Shown here piece after piece: positions 1-6,128 of a stretch of DNA of 14,317 nt. The number at the start of each line of letters is the position of its first letter. Within the stretch, counting starts at the first letter, position 1. Below the pieces are notes generated by a model. It was not told the DNA's origin, ran no database searches, and saw nothing but the letters and a program-made list of their open reading frames with translations. Location of the stretch: positions 1-14,317 of the forward strand of contig CAZXVW010000116.1 of the NCBI GenBank assembly GCA_964644025.1, read 5' to 3'. Position numbers and translations under genes: made by a program. This DNA comes from CAZXVW01 sp964644025 (GTDB lineage Bacteria > Acidobacteriota > Terriglobia > Bryobacterales > Bryobacteraceae).

Positions 1-408
1 ACTCCCGAAGAGTTTGCCGAAGCCGCTGAGATTCTGCTGGCGCACGGATCGCCGGGGGTGGTCCTGTGCGAGCGCGGCATCCGCACTTTCGGAGAAGCCA
101 CGCGCAACACCTGCGACATCGCGGCCGTGCCCTTGCTGCAAAAGATGACCGGGCTGCCGGTCATCGTGGATCCCAGTCACGCGACCGGACGGAGGGACCT
201 GGTTCCGCCGCTGTCGAACGCGGCCGCCGGCATCGGCGCCGACGGGCTGATCGTCGAGCTGCACCCGGAGCCGGAAAAGGCGCTGAGTGACGGCGACCAG
301 TCCCTCTCCATTGAGGAATTCCGCCGCCTGGTGGCGGGCTTGCGGCCGCACCTCGAAGTCTGGCAAACTGAGCGCGAAGCGCTTCTGGCCGCCAACGCTA
401 CCGCCTGA
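1..408 (+). CDS. aroF: 3-deoxy-7-phosphoheptulonate (DAHP) synthase, C-terminal part
   Basis: This is a partial gene: the reading frame is open from base 1 and ends at TGA 406-408, giving the last 135 residues. DAHP synthase condenses phosphoenolpyruvate with erythrose-4-phosphate, the first step of the shikimate pathway to aromatic amino acids, in the cytoplasm. The fragment holds several family signatures in order: CERGIRTFGEATRNT, IVDPSHATGRRD, ADGLIVELHPEPEKALSDG. The His of DPSH, the Glu of VELHP and the Asp of LSDG match the metal-binding positions of type I enzymes. The wording is closest to the AroA(G)/AroF type I-beta form found in Bacillus and Thermotoga, so a regulatory ACT or chorismate mutase domain could lie upstream, outside the window. 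The next gene follows on the same strand after 17 nt. The enzyme family is near certain; the choice of symbol (aroF, aroG or aroA) is conventional. Confidence 0.95.
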   Translation, partial: TPEEFAEAAEILLAHGSPGVVLCERGIRTFGEATRNTCDIAAVPLLQKMTGLPVIVDPSHATGRRDLVPPLSNAAAGIGADGLIVELHPEPEKALSDGDQSLSIEEFRRLVAGLRPHLEVWQTEREALLAANATA

Positions 409-425
409 TCCGCTGCCGAACAACG

Positions 426-2351
426 ATGCTCTGCCGTCTACTTACCGCCCTGCTGGCGATTCCCGCCTTCGCCGCGCCGCCGGTCTCCTACGAGGTCCGC
501 TTTCCCAACGCGGCGCACCACGAAGCCGAAATCACCGCCACCTTCCCGAAAGTAAGCCAGGACGTGCTTGCGGTTCTGATGAGCCGCTCCTCGCCGGGAC
601 GCTACGCTCTGCACGGGTTCGCCAAGAACGTTTACCGCCTCCGGGCCTTCGACGGGGCGGGCAAGCCCCTTCCGGTCACGCGGCCGCACCCGCACGAGTG
701 GGACGTCTGCGGCCACGACGGCACCGTCCGCGTCACCTATACTTTGTACGGCGACCGCGTTGACGGCACCTACGCCGCCATTGATGAAAGCCACGCCCAC
801 CTGAACATGCCGGCGGCGTTCGTTTGGGCACGCGGTCTTGAGAAGCGCCCGATCCGGATTCGTTTTCACCCGCCGCCGGGCTCGGGATGGAAAGCTGCCA
901 CGCAGTTAAGACCCGCTGACGGCGATTGGTTCACGGCTCCCAATCTCGATTTCTTTTTCGACAGCCCGGTGGAGCTCAGCCGGTTTTCCCTGGAGAAATG
1001 GAGCGTCTGGGACGGCCGGAAACGGCAAACCATCCGGCTGGCGGTGCATCACCTGGGCAGCGAGGAAGAAGTGAAGCGGTACGCGGAATTGGCGAAAAAA
1101 GTCGTGCGGGAGGAGATCGGTGTGTTCGGAGAGTTGCCCCGGTTCGACTACGGCACTTACACCTTCATCGCGGACTACCTGCCCTGGGCCACCGGCGACG
1201 GCATGGAGCATCGCGATTCGACGATCCTCACCAGTGCACGGGCCCTCGACAGCAGCGCCGGCCGGCTGATCGGGACGGTAGCGCACGAGTTTTTCCATTG
1301 CTGGAACGTCGAACGCCTGCGCCCGCGCTCGCTCGAGCCGTTCGATTTCGAGCGGGCCAACATCTGCGGCGAGCTCTGGTTCGCCGAGGGTTTCACCAGC
1401 TATTACACCCCGCTGGTGCTCCGCCGGGCGGGGCTGATAGACAACGAGGATTTCGCCAAAGAGCTCGCCAGGAGGCTCAACGAGGTGCTGCTGTCGCCAG
1501 GCCGGCGGTTCCGCTCCCCGGTCGAGATGAGCCGGGAGGCGCCGTTCCACGACGGCTTCACCGCCAAAGACCCGACCAACAGCGCGAATACCTACATTTC
1601 CTATTACGCCTACGGCGCCGTGCTGGCGCTGGGGCTGGACCTAACGCTGCGGACCAGGTTCCCGGGCGTAACGCTGGATGAGTACATGCGAGCCATGTGG
1701 GAAGAGTTCGGACGAGCTGAAAGGCCTTACACGCTGGCGGACCTGGAGACGGTCCTGGGCCGGGTAACGAAAGACAAGAAATTCGCCGGGGACTTCTTCC
1801 GGCGCTACATTCAGGGCCGCGAGCTGCCCGATTACGGGGCGTTGCTGGAAAAAGCCGGCTTCCTGCTGCGGCGGGCGGAAGGCGGCAAAGCCAGTCTCGG
1901 ACCAGCCGAGCTGCGGTTCGGGAAGGGGGGAGTGCAGATCGAGTCGGCCACCCGGATCGGGACGCCGCTGTATGAAGCCGGACTGGACCGGGGCGCCACA
2001 ATTGTGTCCTTGAACCGAACCGAGATGCGCAACCCGCAGTCTTGGGACCGCTTTCTGCGGAAGCGCAAGCCGGGTGACCAGGTGGACATAAGCTACCAAC
2101 AGCGGGGCAAGGCGGGCAGGGCGAAGGTGGCACTGGCGGCTGCCGGCCGGATCGAGGTGATCCCGTTCGAGCGGGCAGGACGCAGGCGCCCGAAGGCGGT
2201 GGAAGCGTTCCGCGCCGCCTGGCTGGGCTCGAAGGCCGTGCCCGGCGGGAGCCCGGCGGCGGCAACCCGAGGCCGGCCGCACGCGGCGGCGGGGCGCCGT
2301 CGGCCCCTCATCCCCGGCCACTCCGGCTTACAACCTGCACCCGCCCGTTGA
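426..2351 (+). CDS. Secreted M61-family (glycyl aminopeptidase-like) zinc peptidase with PDZ domain
   Basis: The predicted protein has 641 aa. Residues 1-17 form a Sec signal peptide (MLCRLLTALLAIPAFAA). The M61 N-terminal beta domain covers about 20-190 and the gluzincin catalytic domain about 200-470. The zinc site is HEFFH at 287-291, within VAHEFFHCWNVERLRP, and the likely third ligand is E321 in the AEGFTSYY motif. GDGMEH at 257-262 is the conserved segment before the active site. A PDZ domain at about 490-575 (PLYEAGLDRGATIVSLN) completes the family layout. M61 enzymes trim N-terminal small residues from peptides, and this one should act in the periplasm or outside the cell. The ATG at 426 gives a clean signal peptide but has no good Shine-Dalgarno sequence, so translation may depend on the DAHP synthase gene 17 nt upstream. 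The last 40 or so residues (after AAWLGSKAV) are Ala/Pro/Arg/Gly-rich and overlap the convergent gene by 44 bp; they look like stop-codon drift rather than a domain. Confidence 0.92.
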   Translation: MLCRLLTALLAIPAFAAPPVSYEVRFPNAAHHEAEITATFPKVSQDVLAVLMSRSSPGRYALHGFAKNVYRLRAFDGAGKPLPVTRPHPHEWDVCGHDGTVRVTYTLYGDRVDGTYAAIDESHAHLNMPAAFVWARGLEKRPIRIRFHPPPGSGWKAATQLRPADGDWFTAPNLDFFFDSPVELSRFSLEKWSVWDGRKRQTIRLAVHHLGSEEEVKRYAELAKKVVREEIGVFGELPRFDYGTYTFIADYLPWATGDGMEHRDSTILTSARALDSSAGRLIGTVAHEFFHCWNVERLRPRSLEPFDFERANICGELWFAEGFTSYYTPLVLRRAGLIDNEDFAKELARRLNEVLLSPGRRFRSPVEMSREAPFHDGFTAKDPTNSANTYISYYAYGAVLALGLDLTLRTRFPGVTLDEYMRAMWEEFGRAERPYTLADLETVLGRVTKDKKFAGDFFRRYIQGRELPDYGALLEKAGFLLRRAEGGKASLGPAELRFGKGGVQIESATRIGTPLYEAGLDRGATIVSLNRTEMRNPQSWDRFLRKRKPGDQVDISYQQRGKAGRAKVALAAAGRIEVIPFERAGRRRPKAVEAFRAAWLGSKAVPGGSPAAATRGRPHAAAGRRRPLIPGHSGLQPAPAR

Positions 2352-3480
2352 CGATCCGCGCCAGCCGGGCCGGGCGGGCGTTGCGCCGGATCGCGTCCCA
2401 GTGAATCGTCCCGGAAACGCCTTGCCACGGAGAGAGCCGTTCGATGGCGTCGCGAATGGCGGTGCGGTCGAGGCCAGCCTCGCGGATAGCTTGCACGAGC
2501 AGGGTGGCGGCATCGTAGGCGTGGAAAGCAGGCGAGTCGGGCGGGACGCCGCAAGCCTGAGCGAATCGTTTCCGGAAGCGCGCCGCGCCGGGCGCCGGCG
2601 AGAGCGCGAGCGGGAAACGGACGCCCCCGGCAGCTTCGCCAGCCTGTTTCAAGAAGGTCCGGTACGCCATGGCCGGCCCGCCGTAAACGGTGAGTCTCGG
2701 CCTGATGTCGCGGAGCCACCGGAGCATGGCGGCGCTGCCAGCGGGGCCGGCCAACAGGACCACGGTGCCGGATTTCAGCCCGGCAAGCTGCTGGGCCACT
2801 TCCGGCAGGTGGGGGCTGTCGCTGGAGAACTCAAAGCGGCGGGCCAGGCGGAGGCGCCTGGGGCCGGCAATTGCCTCGAACACTTCGGACGTCATGCGGG
2901 AGTCGTGGTCGGTCGCCTCGAACAGGACAAAAGGACGGCCCCGGAGGCGGCGCTCCAAATCGGTGACGAGGACCCGCATGAGCGCGCGGTCATCGGGCAT
3001 CACGGAAAACGTCCAGGGGACGAAGGCCGCGTTGACCGAGCGGTCCGTGCTGGCCGGATCCACCAGCGGGAGACGGGCCTTGGCAATGACCTGTTCGGCC
3101 AGATGAGTGGAGACGGCATCGATACCGCCCAGAATCGCGCGCACCTGTTGCTGGTAGACGAGCCGCGCCACCACCGCGGCTCCGCCGGTCCACGGATTCT
3201 CGTCCCAGCCCTGCACGAGGCGGAACGGGGCGCCGTGATAGCCGCCGGCGGCATTGGCCTCATCAATGGCGAGACGGACGCCTTCCCAGATGGATCCGCC
3301 CAGCGGATGATAGGGATCGGCCGGTCCGTAGTAGCCGATCTTAACGGCGGCCCCAGCGGTGGCCCGTGGGGAACCTGAAGCGGCCAGGGTGAGCGGAACA
3401 CAGCCCAGCCGGAGGAAGGCCCGGCGGTCATGGCTTCTCCGACACGGGGAAACCCGAGCCGGGATCGCGCCGGGGTTCAC
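2308..3480 (-). CDS. Periplasmic binding protein, LivK/urea-binding type (Peripla_BP_6), with Tat-like signal; last gene of the six-gene operon
   Basis: The protein is 390 aa when started at GTG 3480. That start overlaps the stop of the preceding gene as GTGA (3477-3480) and gives a twin-arginine-like leader: DRRAFLRLG at about 18-26, then a hydrophobic stretch ending near SPRATA. An open frame continues upstream to 3660, but that extension lies wholly inside the neighbouring gene and reads as Arg/Pro-rich shadow sequence. The mature part is a type I periplasmic-binding fold: VKIGYYGPADPYHPLGG, then RLAIDEANAAGGYHGAPFRLV, VRAILGGIDAVSTHLAEQV and, near the end, FHAYDAATLLVQAIREAG. It aligns block by block with the gene just upstream but lacks that protein's long N-terminal extension. 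Such proteins normally bind amino acids, urea or amides for an ABC transporter, but none is encoded here, so it may be a sensor or delivery protein for the operon's redox proteins. Its ligand cannot be predicted. Confidence 0.88.
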   Translation of the reverse strand: MNPGAIPARVSPCRRSHDRRAFLRLGCVPLTLAASGSPRATAGAAVKIGYYGPADPYHPLGGSIWEGVRLAIDEANAAGGYHGAPFRLVQGWDENPWTGGAAVVARLVYQQQVRAILGGIDAVSTHLAEQVIAKARLPLVDPASTDRSVNAAFVPWTFSVMPDDRALMRVLVTDLERRLRGRPFVLFEATDHDSRMTSEVFEAIAGPRRLRLARRFEFSSDSPHLPEVAQQLAGLKSGTVVLLAGPAGSAAMLRWLRDIRPRLTVYGGPAMAYRTFLKQAGEAAGGVRFPLALSPAPGAARFRKRFAQACGVPPDSPAFHAYDAATLLVQAIREAGLDRTAIRDAIERLSPWQGVSGTIHWDAIRRNARPARLARIVNGRVQVVSRSGRG

Positions 3481-4967
3481 TCTTCGTCCGTGACCTGCTC
3501 GCGGCTGGTGCGGTCCCGGGGCGGGATGTAACCTCGCGGGATGCCCAGGTCCTGGCGGGAATAGTAGTGCCAGCGTCCGTGCTCGAAACGGGCCAGGAAA
3601 ACTTCGCCGAGGTCGTCCAGCGAAGCGCTGAGCGGGATCTCGCCGGTTACGCCGTGCCACGGCTTGCGCCGGTAGGCGAGGACGTCGCGGATCTTGGCCC
3701 GGTTCAGGCCGGCCACCTGGATGGCCCAGATCAGCATGCTCATGCCGTCGTAGGCGTGGGCGGCGTACGTGTCGGGCTCTTCATTGAAGCGGGCGCGGAA
3801 GGCCTTGCGGAAGGTTTCGAGTTTCGGGTCCTTCCGGTCCGGGTTCCAGGGGTAGCTGCAAATGACGCCCTCGGCATTCTTGCCGACCGCCTTCACAAAA
3901 CGGTCTGAAACGCAGCGGTCGCAGGCGAAGAAGGGCTGATTCATGCCCATCTGGCGCATCTGGTTGAGAATCACCGCACCGTCTTCGGCATCGCCCCAGT
4001 GGACGACGGCGTCCAGATCCTCCGCTTTCATTCGTTCGAGCTGGAGGGAATAATCGTCCTTGCCGAGGGCGTAAGCCATCTCGATAATGATCGGGTGTCC
4101 GAGCCGCCGCGCGCTGTCCTTGATCTCGCGGATGCCGAAGCGGCCGTAACGGTTGGAGGCGCGGATGATGCCGATGCGCTGGTAGCCCATCTTACGAATC
4201 ATGTAATCAATAAGCAGGTAGCTTTGCTGGCGGTCATCGCCGATGACGCGGAACACCCAGGGAATGTTGGTTTCTACGAAGGTGGGGTCGGTGTCACCGG
4301 TATTCAGGATGGGGACTTCCGCTTTCAAGGCGACGCGGATTGCGATATGGCTGTTGGCGCCGTCGACGGTGCCGAGGATGGCCCAGACGTGCTCGTTGTA
4401 AGCCATCTTGATGATTTCGTTGCCGGAAGCTCCCCACAGCCCGTTGTCGTTGTGAACCACCAGTTCAAACGGGATGCCCCGGCGGTAGTAGCCGCCGCCG
4501 GCGTTGGTCTGCTCGATGGCCAGCTTGGCGCCCTGGAGCATCTTGATGCCCAGCGGCTCCTCGTGGCTCTTCCCCCCGGTGGCCACCGAAACCGTGGCCA
4601 TGATGGGCCCGATGAAACCGATCTTCACCGTGTCCACGTGCTCCGGTTCCGGAAATGCCCGCCCGGGACCCGTGTATTCCATCTGCAGCAGAAAGTGCTC
4701 TTTGTAAGGCCGAGTGCCGCTGAACGGCTCGACGTCTTCCGGCGTGTGGGCATAGTTAGTGTTCCGGCGCAGCTCGAGATCCGGCTCGTGCTCGGCATCG
4801 AGGCCATTGATGTGGCGCAGTATCTCAGCGGTGTCCTCGTCGATCAGCGCTTTCAGCTTGGGCGGCAGGTTTTCTTCGGCGCTGCTTTTGCCGGCATCGC
4901 TGCCAAACAAACCCAGCGCGCCCGACACCAGCAGGCACGCCAGGAAAACGACTCCCCGATTTTTCAT
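3477..4967 (-). CDS. Periplasmic binding protein, LivK/urea-binding type (Peripla_BP_6), with ~90-residue N-terminal extension
   Basis: The 496-aa protein starts at ATG 4967, overlaps the preceding gene as ATGA, and is preceded by a near-perfect Shine-Dalgarno sequence (GGAGGTGA). Residues 1-23 are a Sec signal peptide. Residues about 24-110 are an extension of unknown fold (LPPKLKALIDEDTAEILRHI, later TPEDVEPFSGTRPYKEHF). From residue 114 the type I binding-protein fold begins (VKIGFIGPI), followed by GAKLAIEQTNAGGGYYRRGI, WAILGTVDGANSHIAIRVAL, VPILNTGDTDPTFVETNIPW and TYAAHAYDGMSMLIWAIQVAG. The family usually runs to about 370-430 aa, so the extension explains the extra length. FACDRC holds a CxxC pair without a following His, so it is not a haem site. 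No permease or ATPase lies nearby. Together with its downstream paralogue it probably binds a small polar solute and serves the surrounding redox proteins; that role is inference. Confidence 0.9.
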   Translation of the reverse strand: MKNRGVVFLACLLVSGALGLFGSDAGKSSAEENLPPKLKALIDEDTAEILRHINGLDAEHEPDLELRRNTNYAHTPEDVEPFSGTRPYKEHFLLQMEYTGPGRAFPEPEHVDTVKIGFIGPIMATVSVATGGKSHEEPLGIKMLQGAKLAIEQTNAGGGYYRRGIPFELVVHNDNGLWGASGNEIIKMAYNEHVWAILGTVDGANSHIAIRVALKAEVPILNTGDTDPTFVETNIPWVFRVIGDDRQQSYLLIDYMIRKMGYQRIGIIRASNRYGRFGIREIKDSARRLGHPIIIEMAYALGKDDYSLQLERMKAEDLDAVVHWGDAEDGAVILNQMRQMGMNQPFFACDRCVSDRFVKAVGKNAEGVICSYPWNPDRKDPKLETFRKAFRARFNEEPDTYAAHAYDGMSMLIWAIQVAGLNRAKIRDVLAYRRKPWHGVTGEIPLSASLDDLGEVFLARFEHGRWHYYSRQDLGIPRGYIPPRDRTSREQVTDEE

Positions 4968-6115
4968 TGCTCACCTCCCGCGCCTAACGCGGCGGCCGTT
5001 GTCTTCTCCCCCCTTAATCCAGCATAATAGTCCGCGCCGACGCCCCAGGCAACGCCTTCGGAGGTGCCGACCCAGACGTCATTGGCATCCACGTCCACCG
5101 CCAGGACATAATTGTGCGGGATGTTGACGCCGGTGTCAACGGTTTTGAGGACCTGGCGGCCGCGCATGATGACCGCCTTGCCGGTGTGCTCGTCCGGATC
5201 GAGCGTGTAATCCACCCAGGTGTCCGTTGCGTAATCCATCAACGCGCCCAGGCCCTTGTCAGTAGCAAACCAGGCCTCGGTCGCGCTGCGTCCCTTGACG
5301 AAGTTGATGAAATCGCTGGGCAGACCGGAGTCCTGGTTGAAGTAGCCCCGCCAGTGGCGGCCATCGTAACGGTTCCCACCGAAGTAGGTGCCGGCCCAGA
5401 GGATACGGTCGACGTAGCTGACCGCGGTCGTGATCACGTGGACAATGCCGTCATCGCGGTACAGGTCGATTTCCATCTCCCCGTCCGGGTCAACGTAGTC
5501 CTTCCAGCGTTTGTGTTTCACATCGTACTCGAGGACGCCGCTGCCCCAAATAGCCAGGTACACCATGCCGTCGGCGTAGCTGACGCTATAGTTCCAGATT
5601 TCTTCCATCGGGGCGTTCTTTTCGGTGAAAATGGACCATTCCCCGGTGACGGTGTTGTAGCGGCTGGCGCCGGCCGTAGTGGCCGCCCAGACGTTGTCGT
5701 TCTCCACCGCCACCCCGTAGACGACGTCGTTCACCAGGCCGCTGTTGAGCTGGTGCCAGTGGTCGAAACGGCCGCCGCTGAACCGCGCCAGGCCGCCGCC
5801 GAACAGTCCCAGCCAGACTTCGCCGGTCTTCTGGTTCACGTCGATCGCGGAGACCACCTTCCAGGGCAAGCCATCCTTCTCGGTCCAGCTCTGGATCTTA
5901 CCGGTGCGCTTGTCGATCATGGCCAGCCCGTCCTCGGTTCCCACCCAGACGCGGGGGCCGTCGATCTTGACGGCGAAGATGTGGTTGTTCGGCAGGCCGT
6001 CTTTCACCGTGAACTGCTTCCAGTTGGTGTAAACGTAAGGGAGGGACTCGGCGAACAGGCACGAAGCGGCGACCAGGGTGGCGAGCACGCCGGATAAGGC
6101 TATCTTGCGAATCAT
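4964..6115 (-). CDS. Secreted seven-bladed beta-propeller protein (two-component-regulator-propeller / Reg_prop type), stand-alone
   Basis: The predicted protein has 383 aa. Residues 1-22 form a Sec signal peptide (MIRKIALSGVLATLVAASCLFA). The rest is a series of repeats of roughly 40-50 residues with the Reg_prop pattern, in which a DGLP or similar turn is followed by a W-x-G/A-T strand and an aromatic end. Examples are FTVKDGLPNNHI...VWVGTEDG (35-63), TEKDGLPWKVV...VWLGLFGGG (78-108), SGLVNDVV...VWAATTAG (125-149), ILWAGTYFGG (238-247), SGLPSDFI...AWFATDKG (263-288) and IPHNYVLA...VWVGTSEG (332-354). Counting these suggests seven blades. In hybrid two-component systems such propellers form the periplasmic ligand-sensing half, but here there is no transmembrane segment, Y_Y_Y domain or kinase. 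ATG 6115 follows the upstream stop after 11 nt, with AGGAGGG placed 6 nt ahead. The protein may act as a scaffold or ligand-binding partner in the operon. Confidence 0.88.
   Translation of the reverse strand: MIRKIALSGVLATLVAASCLFAESLPYVYTNWKQFTVKDGLPNNHIFAVKIDGPRVWVGTEDGLAMIDKRTGKIQSWTEKDGLPWKVVSAIDVNQKTGEVWLGLFGGGLARFSGGRFDHWHQLNSGLVNDVVYGVAVENDNVWAATTAGASRYNTVTGEWSIFTEKNAPMEEIWNYSVSYADGMVYLAIWGSGVLEYDVKHKRWKDYVDPDGEMEIDLYRDDGIVHVITTAVSYVDRILWAGTYFGGNRYDGRHWRGYFNQDSGLPSDFINFVKGRSATEAWFATDKGLGALMDYATDTWVDYTLDPDEHTGKAVIMRGRQVLKTVDTGVNIPHNYVLAVDVDANDVWVGTSEGVAWGVGADYYAGLRGEKTTAAALGAGGEQ
4971..4978 (-). promoter_or_regulatory. Strong Shine-Dalgarno (GGAGGTGA) of the N-terminally extended binding protein
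   Basis: On the - strand GGAGGTGA lies 3 nt before ATG 4967, inside the end of the propeller gene. It fixes the start at the ATGA overlap and is the best ribosome site in the operon, suggesting this binding protein is made in quantity. Confidence 0.8.
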
Positions 6116-6121
6116 GTTGCG

Positions 6122-6128
6122 CCCTCCT
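6122..6128 (-). promoter_or_regulatory. Shine-Dalgarno (AGGAGGG) of the Reg_prop propeller gene
   Basis: AGGAGGG on the - strand overlaps the TAG stop of the ten-haem gene and sits 6 nt before ATG 6115. It decides the propeller start and marks the only operon junction that is not a 4-bp overlap. Confidence 0.8.

Noticed and set aside
2401..3378. A 325-residue open frame on the + strand opposite the last binding protein
   Set aside because: Low-information Gly/Arg/Glu-rich translation; the - strand encodes a convincing binding protein.
3481..3660. A 60-residue upstream extension of the last binding protein
   Set aside because: It overlaps the coding end of the preceding gene and reads as shadow sequence; GTG 3480 with GTGA coupling and a Tat-like leader fits better.
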